This document shows, one piece after another, positions 21,505 to 34,669 of a stretch of DNA of 64,000 bases (positions are counted from its first letter, which is position 1; each line of letters starts with the position of its first letter). Under the pieces are notes generated by a model. The model saw only the letters and a program-made list of their open reading frames with translations, was not told the DNA's origin and made no database searches. Source of the stretch: Nyssa sinensis (taxonomy: Eukaryota; Streptophyta; Magnoliopsida; Cornales; Nyssaceae); assembly GCA_008638375.1 (NCBI GenBank), contig CM018043.1, positions 38,019,396 through 38,083,395 on the forward strand, read 5' to 3'. A program made the position numbers and the translations under genes.

Positions 21505-22398
21505 AGAGATAATTTAGAAGCTTCTTGAAGAAGCTGGAAAAGTTGACAAAAGGGCCAGAACTCATGAAGCTTCTAGCTCCAGCCGAATCAGTGACAAAAG
21601 AAAGAGAAGATTCTAAAAGAATAAGACCTATATATATATATATTTATATGTATACATGTGTGAGTGTAGACAGCCAACTTATAAGCACCCTAAAAACCGA
21701 AATAAGGAAAAAGAAGTAGTGAAAAAGTGAGGGATAAAAGAGGAAGACAGAAGCAGGAGCAAGAAAGAAAGAGCAAACTACTGTAGCAGTAGTCCACCCT
21801 AGATGAAGAAGAAAAAGCTTCAGAAAGTTGTGCCTGAGACCAAGGTAATATGTCAACTACCTTCTGTTCTACTATAACTGTGATTAGGGATCAAAATCTA
21901 GTAAGAAAATGTCACATCCCGAACCCCACCCTACGCGGATGTCGAGGACGTGACTGCCAGTTGGTCACGACGCGACCAACCAAAGGCAAATTCTGAACTT
22001 TCCGACAAATTGCACTCCAACTGTAGGGTCAGATGCAGCGGAATTTAAAAACTTTTTCTTTGTGTCATGGGAATGCAACTCACTTATCCATCATAAGTAT
22101 ATGTATCGCAGAGCAAGACTAAATCCAGTCAGTCAACAATTCTAATCTCAGAGCATATCTAAAATCAAGCATATAACAACAGAGCAGATCTAATATCTCT
22201 AGAGTACCATTAGTTCCATGAGCCATGTCTATCTATATAACAGTCAAGTCAGTCATAACATACCACTCACCGGAATAACCAGGTTCAATCCACAATCAAC
22301 CAGTCTCTACAATTCAGTGCCGTCAGATCCTTACTTGCGATGCCACTTGGCCTATTCACGTCATGTCATAGTACCTTCTAATCCAATGGAGGTAATTC

Positions 22399-23823
22399 CT
22401 GAAAAATGTCAGAATAATGGGGTGAGCTTAAATAAGCCCAGTGAGTAACACAGATTCCCTATCATGGGTTTCAAAACCAGTTTTGTGCTTCCAAGGCACA
22501 GGGATAATTTAGTCATTTCAAAAATAACTATTTTTATAAATCCATTTCATAAGCAGTCTAGTACAATAAAACAGAATCGAACAGACAATACAAACGGATC
22601 GGAACATGACATAACCAATCGGTCAGAACAATAACTATTGCTAATATATCGGTCAAGACACAGACTCTTCATTAACGGAACGAATCATAACGGAACTGGA
22701 CCTTATATCAATCAAGACAGACAGATCATCAACGGACGGAACATGTCGGAACCGGACGGAACATATCAATCAAGGCAGACATAACATTAACGGACGGAAT
22801 ATAACGGAATCGGACGGTAACAATACATCAGTCAAGCAAAGGCATATCGCGAACGGATAAAATTATAACGGAACTAAACGGAAACAATACACTAATCAAG
22901 ACACAGGCAAATCATGAACAGGACATAACATAACGGAATCGGGTAGGAACAATATATCATTCAAGTCAGGGACACATCACTGTCGGAACTAATCATAACT
23001 GGACTGAACAATGTTTCAATCAAGACAGACGTATCATCAACGGACAGTACACAACGGAACTGGACCATATATCAATCAAGGCAGACACATTATCAATGGA
23101 CGGAACATAACAGAATCGAACGGAACAAAACATCAGTCAAAACAAAGACATATCATCAACGGACAGATCATAACGGAACTGGACCATATATCAATCAAGG
23201 CAGACACATTATCAATGGACGGAACATAACAGAATCGAACGGAACAAAACATCAGTCAAAACAAAGACATATCATTAACGGATAGATCATGACGGAACTG
23301 GACCATATATCAATCAAGACAGACAGATCATCAACGGACGGAACATGTCAGAACCGGACGGAACATATCAATCGAGGCAGACACATCATTAACGGACAGC
23401 ACATAACCGGACTGAACGGAATTCCTAATTCGAAGGATACAAGCACATCACGTGGAATGTGATACAAAGGGCGTACATTAAGTACATACATTCAAACAAT
23501 ATAGCATTCAGACAGTATACTATACAAAGCGGTACGATACAACAAAATGTTGTTCTTTGCCTATATCACATGGTTTATTTAATCGTTTCAGAAATAATGG
23601 TTCAATATATCCATTTTATCTCAACAGTTCAAAACAGGCAAAACAGTACGGAATGCTAGCACAGGGATCAGGAATATAGTCAATTATTTAAAAAGACTAA
23701 AACCATGTCATAAGTGATATAGTACGGAAAACATGCATTTAAATAATTGCACTTAAATATTTGCATTCAAAACAGATCAGTAAATCAAGGGACAGTATCA
23801 AAACAGTGTCAGAAGTTACTCAC
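22399..23823 (-). other. Predicted LTR intron in B (3' LTR)
   Basis: Minus strand donor AAGTTT|GTGAGTAAC (starting 23823) and acceptor TGACATTTTTCAG|GAATTACC (22399/22398), 1425 bp. A short exon bounded upstream by TATTATTCAG|GATATA (~23900) would precede the donor. The tandem repeats lie inside this intron. Confidence 0.45.
22560..23420 (-). repeat. Short tandem repeats in the B 3' LTR
   Basis: Some 12-15 degenerate units of ~55-65 bp. On the plus strand they carry ATCATCAACGGACGGAACAT and ATATCAATCAAGGCAGACAC. One larger duplication of ~119 bp (starting 23062 and 23181) is nearly exact. Confidence 0.85.
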
Positions 23824-24099
23824 AAACTTTACGCTTATTTCCTTGCATAAATAATCCGATAACCTCCAGGTACGTCAAGCATCTCCATGTATATCCTGAA
23901 TAATAATCATCAATCACAGACAGATCAGAACTCATCCATTCAGGGCTCATTCGTCATCTTAGGTATCTATCGGATTACCTAAGATAGCCTAGTAGCCTAT
24001 CGCCCTTCCATTGGGTCTCACCCGAGGCTATTTCATTCTTTAATTAGGCTTAGTAGTTATTAGGATTATATCCTAAGTCATTTAGACTTCAGTCGTTAT

Positions 24100-25260
24100 C
24101 AGTCAGGCATTCATTCAACCTTAGGGGCAAAATGGTAATTTTACCATTCTTGTCCCGGACCCTGTCGTGGTCTTCGGAATAGTCTTTATATCTTAAGTAC
24201 AAAGTTCTACGTCCTTTGGACTCTAATCAGTATCAGTTAGATTCTCATTTTAACCATGGGGCAGAATGGTAATTTTTCCATTCTTATCCCGGACCCCGTT
24301 ATGGTCCTCAGAATATCCCATATATCGTATATATGAAGTTTTAAGTCTTTTAGACTTTAATCGGTATCAGTTGGGTACTTATTTAGTCTTAGGGGCAAAA
24401 TGGTAATTTTGTCATTTTTGCCCCGGACCCTATCATGGTCCTCAGAACGTCCCATATATCTCATATATAAATTTGTAAGTCCCTTGGACTTCATTTGATA
24501 TCTGCTTTAGATCGTCGGGACACATCGGTCATTTCTCGTTTTACGCGTTGACTGTCTCGGAGTCTTATTTAGCCCTTCAGTGTTCATAATTATCCCTATG
24601 ATAATTTATCAGATCAGTTTGACCTTTATTCGACCTCTACTTTGCACTTACAGTGCTCAGGGGTATTTTGGTCATTTTACGTTTTGTGTAATTCTGACCC
24701 CGATTCGTCATCTAATCAAGTATACAGTCTCACCAGTGTCTGGGCTCCTACCGGTATCAGTTTCGTCCCAATCGGACTTTGTTTAGGTCTCGTACGGTAT
24801 CAGGGGTAATTTGGTAATTTCATGTGTCGTATTTTTTCGGCACGTCAGTTCATAAAATGGACCTCACCATTGGGTCCAGAGCGTCCAACATAGTGAAATT
24901 GGACTGTCTGTTATGTTTAATCGGCCTTGGGTATCATTAAGGGCAATTCGGTCATTTACACTTTATGTGTCTGTATTTTTCGGGACCTCGGTTCATTAAA
25001 CGGACCTCACCGTTGAGTTCAGAATGCCCGAGATAGTCAAAATAGGCTATCTGATATTTTTATTTGGGTCTGGGTGCCATCAGGGGCAATACAGTAATTT
25101 ACACCTACGTGTCTGTATTTATCAGGACTGTATTTCCAAAATCGGACTGTACCATTGAGTCCAGAATATTTGAAATAGTGAAAATACACTATTTATTTAC
25201 TTAATTTGGACTCCGTTTGACATATTTAATGTCTAGGGGTAAAATTGTAATTTTACCTAT
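24100..25260 (-). repeat. ~150-bp LTR modules in the B 3' LTR
   Basis: Seven or eight units. Cores read AGGGGCAAAATGGTAATTTT, AGGGGTATTTTGGTCATTTT, AAGGGCAATTCGGTCATTTA and similar, each followed by a GGACC-box. They form the same module as in A, C, D and E. Confidence 0.7.
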
Positions 25261-26699
25261 TTAATAAAATAATTAAATAATTATTTTATTATTTAATTAA
25301 TTTATTCAGGGCTTAAATGAACAAATTTTCTAAAATCTGGGCCACTGTGTAATTCCCCAAAACAGTTGGGGTAATTCCGTAATTTTCAGAAAGTTGTGGG
25401 GCCAAAACAGAATTTAATAAAATATAGGTTCAGAACCGTTTGGTTCTAGGGTTTAGAAAGTGAACCGGTCCAAAATTCAAAGAAGCCAACCGGTTCAGGG
25501 TCCCTCAGAAAACCGGGATAGCATATCCCTAATAACCCCAATTTTAGTCCCTATCCGTGTTTCAATTGCCCCTAATCTCAATTTTAATTTTTAAAGCCCG
25601 TAACCAAACAGCCAGAATTTGATTTTAAACAAATCAGTTGACTAAACGGTGCCGTTCCAATTAAGAGGTGGCACGTTCGTGCCTCGACACGTGTCCGGGT
25701 CGACTCGCGAGTCGACCGAGTTGACTCTGTCTTCCCCATCGCGCAGGGTATTGTTGCCCTAATACCAGTCCCCATTTTTTCTCTATTTCGTGCCATTTCA
25801 AGCACGTTTTCCAACTGTTTTTGGTTCCAATCAGTCCCTAGGTGTCATGCCAATGTTTTGGCATCCATTTCATGCATCGAATCCACGGATTAAACTCTGT
25901 ATAGCCGATTATCGCACAGAGTTTCAGTTCGGTCGTGGGGCCTCATTTCTCAACCAAATTGCACGATTCTTGGCTTGTTGTGACCCTTAGGATAGGGGCT
26001 TCAATTCCCCATTTATGAATTTCAGTTCAAGAGCCTATTTTCGAGTTTGGGTTCCATGGCCGAGACCTATAGGTTCGGTTTTGAGGGTCTACCCGTGTGA
26101 GTTTCAGTCGCGGATGGTGATTTTTAGACACCTAATGGGGTCTAGTTCAGGTCTGGGTAACTCAAATCAAGTTCGGTGGAGGTTGATCAGACCCTATTCA
26201 GTGCAGGTCCATTAATGGCAGATTTTGTGTTTTTGCTTGAATTCCAAGCAGTTTGATGGTCCATTTCAAGCCTAAATAACCCAGACCTCATCAACTAGTT
26301 AGCATGCATGCAATTCTAGTTCTACAATGCACAAAACAGTACCCAAAACTTCAGATCAAGAATTGAAGCAAATTTTGAAAATATACCTCATAACCGACCA
26401 CTGTCCATGTTCCCATGCTTCGTGGTTCAGTCCTTGGGCACTTCAGAGCTTCAACCATGTCTCAATTCCTTTTTGGTGCATCTCCAATGAAGACACACAC
26501 ACCACGGACACATGTGTATACACATGCAAGGCCTTCTCTCTCTATAAATTCTCTCTCTAGCAGATCCATCATCACAAGCACAGAGATCTGTTTTGGATTT
26601 CTAGTTTCCTCCCCCTCCCCCACGAGACACACAAGACATAATATATACAAGCATAGACATGTATATATTTTATAAATTAACTTGTTGCATGGACTCCCA

Positions 26700-26830
26700 T
26701 TGGTGGAGAGGGTGGTCCAATCAGAATTGAATCTCCTATTATATATATATATATATATATATAAACATATATTATATATATCATATATGGGCTGCATGAG
26801 ACCTCATTGGTCCAATTGGGTGGCAAGTTG
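26700..26830 (-). promoter_or_regulatory. Promoter-like region of the B 3' LTR
   Basis: Minus strand CCCAATTGGACCAATGAGG (two CCAAT boxes) lies upstream of a TATATATAAT region that ends in (AT)n, 550-670 bp into the LTR. The copy in the 5' LTR is at 32900-33024. Confidence 0.35.
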
Positions 26831-26883
26831 GGGCAAATCAGAGATATATACAATTAAGTTGTATATATAGGCACAAAGGTGCT

Positions 26884-26960
26884 GGATGGCCACCTGGTTA
26901 AGTTTTTGGATAAAATTCTTTCCCCCATAGGTCAAGGGTTCAATTCCCCTTGACCACCAA
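26884..26960 (+). other. tRNA-like block in the B 3' LTR
   Basis: A box TGGCCACCTGG (26887-26897), B box GGTTCAATTCC (26937-26947) inside a perfect T-arm-like stem CAAGGG...CCCTTG, and T-runs from 26970. Antisense to the LTR. The full cloverleaf is not present. Confidence 0.5.
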
Positions 26961-27374
26961 TCTGGCCATTTTTCACCATTTTTGGTTAAGGCCACGTTTG
27001 GCTGCGCAGTAATTCAGTTTCTGATGTTTGCCTCATAACTTTCATTCCGTAACTCCTTTTTCGGTGCGGTTTCTTCCGGTCAGTTTCTATTTCAGTTATC
27101 TACAGTGTCAGAGGTTCCGTGTCATTTATTAGTCATTCGAGATTTTCGTGGTTAATTAATTCGAATTCCGTCAGTGTTAAATTGACATTATTTCACCTAA
27201 TTAATGGATAATTAGGTTCGGGTATTATACCCTATTCTCGGACATGTTTTGTCATTCTATTGGTCTAGTGTGACCACCGGGAGATTAAGGTTAATTTCCT
27301 TAATTATTCCCTAAGCCGGTACTAATTAATAATTAATTATTTAATTATTAATTATACAGAGTCGGGGTGTTACA

Positions 27375-27387
27375 TCCTACCCCTCTT
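27375..27387 (-). promoter_or_regulatory. Polypurine tract of element B
   Basis: Minus strand AGAGGGGTAGGA immediately before the 3' LTR start TGTAACACC at 27374. Confidence 0.75.
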
Positions 27388-28092
27388 CAGAAAAGTTTTG
27401 TCCTCAAAACTTGGTTGGTCTTATCTAGGAGATTCTGTCATCATAATCTCCCCTTTTCATTTGTCTCTCGGATCGCCGTATCATTCGGGATACTATTTTC
27501 CTACCAAGAAGGTATTTTGTATCAGTTCCATACAGACTCCATATCAGATACAGATATTCCCATTCGGTCAGACTTTACAGTCACAATTGTATAATCTCCT
27601 CAAGATTCAATTATCAGACCTATCTCATATCAGATCAATCAGGTAGTCATCCTCAAATAAGTGGAAATCCTCCACTAGGATCATTTAATCACATGTGATC
27701 CCACAAGTGATCCACTTGTTATCCATAATTACAAGTGTCAATGTCGGAGTCAACAGACCTACCGTCATTTCCTTTCGGTTGCTATGTCCATAATTATTCG
27801 TATGGACATGTCTCTAAGTATCATGAGTCTACAACCTTAAATTACACCAGTTCATATCAGACCCAGAAAATCCCCAGTCCTCAGATGCCTCAGAATTACA
27901 GGCCTATCGTCTATTATGAAGACTTTCATAACTCCACATCAGATCTCCAAAAGTGGAACTTAAAATCTATGGCTCAGGTACTCTGTGGTTCTTAAATCAT
28001 AACCTAATGCTCTGATATTGCTCTGTGATACTAGTTGATTTCAAAACTTTACCAACTTCGGTTCTGATAATCTTAATTATCTTTCAACCTTT

Positions 28093-28104
28093 GCTCTGAT
28101 ACCA
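28093..28104 (-). promoter_or_regulatory. Primer-binding site of element B
   Basis: Minus strand TGGTATCAGAGC, 5 bp after the 5' LTR end (28110). It is complementary to the 3' end of plant initiator tRNA-Met, the same primer as in family C. Confidence 0.9.
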
Positions 28105-28598
28105 CTCTTTGTCACATCCCGAACCCCACCCTACGCGGATGTCGAGGACGTGACTGCCAGTTGGTCGCGACGCGACCAACCAAAGGCAAATTCTGAACTT
28201 TCCGACAAATTGCACTCCAACTGTAGGGTCAGATGCAGCGGAATTTAAAAACTTTTTCTTTGTGTCATGGGAATGCAACTCACTTATCCATCATAAGTAT
28301 ATGTATCGCAGAGCAAGACTAAATCCAGTCAGTCAACAATTCTAATCTCAGAGCATATCTAAAATCAAGCATATAACAACAGAGCAGATCTAATATCTCT
28401 AGAGTACCATTAGTTCCATGAGCCATGTCTATCTATATAACAGTCAAGTCAGTCATAACATACCACTCACCGGAATAACCAGGTTCAATCCACAATCAAC
28501 CAGTCTCTACAATTCAGTGCCGTCAGATCCTTACTTGCGATGCCACTTGGCCTATTCACGTCATGTCATAGTACCTTCTAATCCAATGGAGGTAATTC

Positions 28599-30023
28599 CT
28601 GAAAAATGTCAGAATAATGGGGTGAGCTTAAATAAGCCCAGTGAGTAACACAGATTCCCTATCATGGGTTTCAAAACCAGTTTTGTGCTTCCAAGGCACA
28701 GGGATAATTTAGTCATTTCAAAAATAACTATTTTTATAAATCCATTTCATAAGCAGTCTAGTACAATAAAACAGAATCGAACAGACAATACAAACGGATC
28801 GGAACATGACATAACCAATCGGTCAGAACAATAACTATTGCTAATATATCGGTCAAGACACAGACTCTTCATTAACGGAACGAATCATAACGGAACTGGA
28901 CCTTATATCAATCAAGACAGACAGATCATCAACGGACGGAACATGTCGGAACCGGACGGAACATATCAATCAAGGCAGACATAACATTAACGGACGGAAT
29001 ATAACGGATTCGGACGGTAACAATACATCAGTCAAGCAAAGGCATATCGCGAACGGATAAAATTATAACGGAACTAAACGGAAACAATACACTAATCAAG
29101 ACACAGGCAAATCATGAACAGGACATAACATAACGGAATCGGGTAGGAACAATATATCATTCAAGTCAGGGACACATCACTGTCGGAACTAATCATAACT
29201 GGACTGAACAATGTTTCAATCAAGACAGACGTATCATCAACGGACAGTACACAACGGAACTGGACCATATATCAATCAAGGCAGACACATTATCAATGGA
29301 CGGAACATAACAGAATCGAACGGAACAAAACATCAGTCAAAACAAAGACATATCATCAACGGACAGATCATAACGGAACTGGACCATATATCAATCAAGG
29401 CAGACACATTATCAATGGACGGAACATAACAGAATCGAACGGAACAAAACATCAGTCAAAACAAAGACATATCATTAACGGATAGATCATGACGGAACTG
29501 GACCATATATCAATCAAGACAGACAGATCATCAACGGACGGAACATGTCAGAACCGGACGGAACATATCAATCGAGGCAGACACATCATTAACGGACAGC
29601 ACATAACCGGACTGAACGGAATTCCTAATTCGAAGGATACAAGCACATCACGTGGAATGTGATACAAAGGGCGTACATTAAGTACATACATTCAAACAAT
29701 ATAGCATTCAGACAGTATACTATACAAAGCGGTACGATACAACAAAATGTTGTTCTTTGCCTATATCACATGGTTTATTTAATCGTTTCAGAAATAATGG
29801 TTCAATATATCCATTTTATCTCAACAGTTCAAAACAGGCAAAACAGTACGGAATGCTAGCACAGGGATCAGGAATATAGTCAATTATTTAAAAAGACTAA
29901 AACCATGTCATAAGTGATATAGTACGGAAAACATGCATTTAAATAATTGCACTTAAATATTTGCATTCAAAACAGATCAATAAATCAAGGGACAGTATCA
30001 AAACAGTGTCAGAAGTTACTCAC
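28599..30023 (-). other. Predicted LTR intron in B (5' LTR)
   Basis: Same donor and acceptor as in the 3' LTR. In this copy the intron would lie in the transcribed 5' leader, upstream of the PBS. Confidence 0.45.
28760..29620 (-). repeat. Short tandem repeats in the B 5' LTR
   Basis: Copy of the 22560-23420 array; unit number is unchanged between the LTRs. Confidence 0.85.
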
Positions 30024-30299
30024 AAACTTTACGCTTATTTCCTTGCATAAATAATCCGATAACCTCCAGGTACGTCAAGCATCTCCATGTATATCCTGAA
30101 TAATAATCATCAATCACAGACAGATCAGAACTCATCCATTCAGGGCTCATTCGTCATCTTAGGTATCTATCGGATTACCTAAGATAGCCTAGTAGCCTAT
30201 CGCCCTTCCATTGGGTCTCACCCGAGGCTATTTCATTCTTTAATTAGGCTTAGTAGTTATTAGGATTATATCCTAAGTCATTTAGACTTCAGTCGTTAT

Positions 30300-31460
30300 C
30301 AGTCAGGCATTCATTCAACCTTAGGGGCAAAATGGTAATTTTACCATTCTTGTCCCGGACCCTGTCGTGGTCTTCGGAATAGTCTTTATATCTTAAGTAC
30401 AAAGTTCTACGTCCTTTGGACTCTAATCAGTATCAGTTAGATTCTCATTTTAACCATGGGGCAGAATGGTAATTTTTCCATTCTTATCCCGGACCCCGTT
30501 ATGGTCCTCAGAATATCCCATATATCGTATATATGAAGTTTTAAGTCTTTTAGACTTTAATCGGTATCAGTTGGGTACTTATTTAGTCTTAGGGGCAAAA
30601 TGGTAATTTTGTCATTTTTGCCCCGGACCCTATCATGGTCCTCAGAACGTCCCATATATCTCATATATAAATTTGTAAGTCCCTTGGACTTCATTTGATA
30701 TCTGCTTTAGATCGTCGGGACACATCGATCATTTCTCGTTTTACGCGTTGACTGTCTCGGAGTCTTATTTAGCCCTTCAGTGTTCATAATTATCCCTATG
30801 ATAATTTATCAGATCAGTTTGACCTTTATTCGACCTCTACTTTGCACTTACAGTGCTCAGGGGTATTTTGGTCATTTTACGTTTTGTGTAATTCTGACCC
30901 CGATTCGTCATCTAATCAAGTATACAGTCTCACCAGTGTCTGGGCTCCTACCGGTATCAGTTTCGTCCCAATCGGACTTTGTTTAGGTCTCGTACGGTAT
31001 CAGGGGTAATTTGGTAATTTCATGTGTCGTATTTTTTCGGCACGTCAGTTCATAAAATGGACCTCACCATTGGGTCCAGAGCGTCCAACATAGTGAAATT
31101 GGACTGTCTGTTATGTTTAATCGGCCTTGGGTATCATTAAGGGCAATTCGGTCATTTACACTTTATGTGTCTGTATTTTTCGGGACCTCGGTTCATTAAA
31201 CGGACCTCACCGTTGAGTTCAGAATGCCCGAGATAGTCAAAATAGGCTATCTGATATTTTTATTTGGGTCTGGGTGCCATCAGGGGCAATACAGTAATTT
31301 ACACCTACGTGTCTGTATTTATCAGGACTGTATTTCCAAAATCGGACTGTACCATTGAGTCCAGAATATTTGAAATAGTGAAAATACACTATTTATTTAC
31401 TTAATTTGGACTCCGTTTGACATATTTAATGTCTAGGGGTAAAATTGTAATTTTACCTAT
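30300..31460 (-). repeat. ~150-bp LTR modules in the B 5' LTR
   Basis: Same seven to eight units as 24100-25260. Confidence 0.7.
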
Positions 31461-33077
31461 TTAATAAAATAATTAAATAATTATTTTATTATTTAATTAA
31501 TTTATTCAGGGCTTAAATGAACAAATTTTCTAAAATCTGGGCCACTGTGTAATTCCCCAAAACAGTTGGGGTAATTCCGTAATTTTCAGAAAGTTGTGGG
31601 GCCAAAACAGAATTTAATAAAATATAGGTTCAGAACCGTTTGGTTCTAGGGTTTAGAAAGTGAACCGGTCCAAAATTCAAAGAAGCCAACCGGTTCAGGG
31701 TCCCTCAGAAAACCGGGATAGCATATCCCTAATAACCCCAATTTTAGTCCCTATCCGTGTTTCAATTGCCCCTAATCTCAATTTTAATTTTTAAAGCCCG
31801 TAACCAAACAGCCAGAATTTGATTTTAAACAAATCAGTTGACTAAACGGTGCCGTTCCAATTAAGAGGTGGCACGTTCGTGCCTCGACACGTGTCCGGGT
31901 CGACTCGCGAGTCGACCGAGTCGACTCTGTCTTCCCCATCGCGCAGGGTATTGTTGCCCTAATACCAGTCCCCATTTTTTCTCTATTTCGTGCCATTTCA
32001 AGCACGTTTTCCAACTGTTTTTGGTTCCAATCAGTCCCTAGGTGTCATGCCAATGTTTTGGCATCCATTTCATGCATCGAATCCACGGATTAAACTCTGT
32101 ATAGCCGATTATCGCACAGAGTTTCAGTTCGGTCGTGGGGCCTCATTTCTCAACCAAATTGCACGATTCTTGGCTTGTTGTGACCCTTAGGATAGGGGCT
32201 TCAATTCCCCATTTATGAATTTCAGTTCAAGAGCCTATTTTCGAGTTTGGGTTCCATGGCCGAGACCTATAGGTTCGGTTTTGAGGGTCTACCCGTGTGA
32301 GTTTCAGTCGCGGATGGTGATTTTTAGACACCTAATGGGGTCTAGTTCAGGTCTGGGTAACTCAAATCAAGTTCGGTGGAGGTTGATCAGACCCTATTCA
32401 GTGCAGGTTCATTAATGGCAGATTTTGTGTTTTTGCTTGAATTCCAGGCAGTTTGATGGTCCATTTCAAGCCTAAATAACCCAGACCTCATCAACTAGTT
32501 AGCATGCATGCAATTCTAGTTCTACAATGCACAAAACAGTACCCAAAACTTCAGATCAAGAATTGAAGCAAATTTTGAAAATATACCTCATAACCGACCA
32601 CTGTCCATGTTCCCATGCTTCGTGGTTCAGTCCTTGGGCACTTCAGAGCTTCAACCATGTCTCAATTCCTTTTTGGTGCATCTCCAATGAAGACACACAC
32701 ACCACGGACACATGTGTATACACATGCAAGGCCTTCTCTCTCTATAAATTCTCTCTCTAGCAGATCCATCATCACAAGCACAGAGATCTGTTTTGGATTT
32801 CTAGTTTCCTCCCCCTCCCCCACGAGACACACAAGACATAATATATACAAGCATAGACATGTATATATTTTATAAATTAACTTGTTGCATGGACTCCCAT
32901 TGGTGGAGAGGGTGGTCCAATCAGAATTGAATCTCCTATTATATATATATATATATAAACATATATTATATATATCATATATGGGCTGCATGAGACCTCA
33001 TTGGTCCAATTGGGTGGCAAGTTGGGGCAAATCAGAGATATATACAATTAAGTTGTATATATAGGCACAAAGGTGCT

Positions 33078-33154
33078 GGATGGCCACCTGGTTAAGTTTT
33101 TGGATAAAATTCTTTCCCCCATAGGTCAAGGGTTCAATTCCCCTTGACCACCAA
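33078..33154 (+). other. tRNA-like block in the B 5' LTR
   Basis: A box TGGCCACCTGG at 33081-33091 and B box GGTTCAATTCC at 33131-33141, with T-runs after. One change (CTGG to CTAG near 33161) lies just outside the block. Confidence 0.5.
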
Positions 33155-34669
33155 TCTAGCCATTTTTCACCATTTTTGGTTAAGGCCACGTTTGGCTGCG
33201 CAGTAATTCAGTTTCTGATGTTTGCCTCATAACTTTCATTCCGTAACTCCTTTTTCGGTGCGGTTTCTTCCGGTCAGTTTCTATTTCAGTTATCTACAGT
33301 GTCAGAGGTTCCGTGTCATTTATTAGTCATTCGAGATTTTCGTGGTTAATTAATTCGAATTCCGTCAGTGTTAAATTGACATTATTTCACCTAATTAATG
33401 GATAATTAGGTTCGGGTATTATACCCTATTCTCGGACATGTTTTGTCATTCTATTGGTCTAGTGTGACCACCGGGAGATTAAGGTTAATTTCCTTAATTA
33501 TTCCCTAAGCCGGTACTAATTAATAATTAATTATTTAATTATTAATTATACAGAGTCGGGGTGTTACAGAAAATGAAAGAAAATTCAAAGAAACTTGTCT
33601 CTGTAACTCAGAGTTAAAAACGGGAAAAATTAACTGAAAACTAAACCTAATCTTGTGCATGTAAAAAGATACGAAATGGTATCAATGTTCTAAAACATGT
33701 GGAATGACGCAAAATGGTCAAGAAATGACCATGTTAAGGCTAAAGATACCTTGGCTGGAAAAGTTAAATGGGTGTCGAAATCTATGGTTTTTGGGGTCTA
33801 AAATTGTTTTAAAAAAGTCCTTGAGGTTTCTAAAAGAAAGTTGATATAAAATTCTTGAAAAACAAATGTCGAAATCATGAGAAAAATGAAGAAAAATAAC
33901 CTGCAGTCCGGTGCCAACGTCGGAGAAGACGCTGGAATAGTGGCCGAAAAAGCGTACAGGAAAGACAGGTCCTGTTAAAGACTGTTGGACCGAACCTTGG
34001 GTCGGTCAAGTTGAGACCCGACCGAATGTAAAACTGGTTCCTAAAGCTGTGTCATTTTGAACCTACTTTTAAATGGATTTCCTACTGTTTATTGACAAGA
34101 GTTATAAATTAGAAATTAGACTTAAGGGTTAACCTAAACATGGATAAGGAAGACAATAGGATTATTGTATTCTAGTTCACTAGTTAAGCTGAACCGGCTG
34201 GTTCACAATGCCTCTGGTCCAGTCTACGATTTAACCTAATAAACCCAATGGTTCAAGGGCTTAAATGAAATAAAATAGAACCAGAATTTTGGCAAAATTC
34301 TAGTTTGACCCCAATATTTTGAATAATCCTGTTTTGGCCAAGTCTTTGAGAAATTTATTCAAATAAACCCCTCAAAAATAATTTAATAAATAAATAATTA
34401 ATTAAATTATTCTATAAATAGGATAAAATGACGATTTTACCATTGGACCATAAATAAAGCAAATAAAGTCCAAACTAAGATCCGGAAAAGGCTATTTTAA
34501 TATTTTTGAACGTTCTGGACATAATAAAAATGTTAGATTGGACATCTGGGGACTACGGAGTGGTCCCACCATAAGATGTAAAATTACCAAAATGCCCTTA
34601 ATACAGTACGAAGCCCAAATAATGTCCAAATTGGACAAAATTGATACCAATTGAAGCCCAAATAATTTT

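Larger units (their letters stand above)
21910..27374 (-). mobile_element. 3' LTR of element B
   Basis: 5465 bp, ends TGTAACACCC...GTGACA on the minus strand. Near its 5' end (27374 downwards): AT-rich start, tRNA-like block at 26884-26960, CCAAT-rich and (AT)n promoter-like region 26700-26830, then leader and gene-poor sequence 25300-26700. After that come ~150-bp modules (24100-25260), predicted donor at 23823, short tandem repeats (22560-23420), acceptor at 22399 and the U5 end. No protein recognised in any frame. Confidence 0.93.
27375..28109 (-). mobile_element. Internal region of element B (non-coding)
   Basis: 735 bp between the LTRs. On the minus strand it begins with AAGAG and the PBS, contains AAGAACCACAGAGTACCTGA shared with family C, and ends in the PPT. 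A chance 86-codon plus-strand frame (27735-27995) lies antisense to the element and shows no motif. No gag, protease, RT or integrase. Confidence 0.9.
21910..33568 (-). mobile_element. Element B, complete non-coding LTR retrotransposon
   Basis: 11,659 bp: LTR (28110-33568), 735-bp internal region (27375-28109), LTR (21910-27374). It is flanked by GAAAA (21905-21909 and 33569-33573). The empty site AATAAGAAAATGAAAG is in LTR3 at 42115-42130. It starts TGTAACACCCCGACTCTG on the minus strand. PBS and PPT are in place, but there is no gag or pol, so it depends on another element's proteins. The two LTRs differ by about eight substitutions and one (AT)n length change by my reading, so the insertion is recent. 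Confidence 0.95.
28110..33568 (-). mobile_element. 5' LTR of element B
   Basis: 5459 bp, nearly identical to 21910-27374. Differences I see, as left-LTR positions with left/right bases: 21967 A/G, 22829 A/T, 23780 G/A, 24528 G/A, 25722 T/C, 26209 C/T, 26246 A/G, 26967 G/A (each within a base or two), plus 6 bp less (AT)n at 32942. It repeats every sub-feature of the other LTR at +6200 (or +6194 after the AT tract). Confidence 0.93.

Noticed and set aside
22560..23420. CRISPR-like regularly spaced repeats
   Set aside because: Units are contiguous and degenerate, with no constant-length unique spacers, in a plant LTR.
27735..27995. 86-codon frame in the B internal region as a small protein gene
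   Set aside because: It is antisense to the element, has no recognisable domain, and is as expected by chance in this AT-rich DNA.
21910..33568. Two 6.2-kb-spaced near-identical blocks as a segmental duplication or assembly artefact
   Set aside because: The blocks end in TG...CA, are flanked by GAAAA on both outer sides, have PBS and PPT on the inner sides, and differ at about eight sites, so they are the LTRs of one element.
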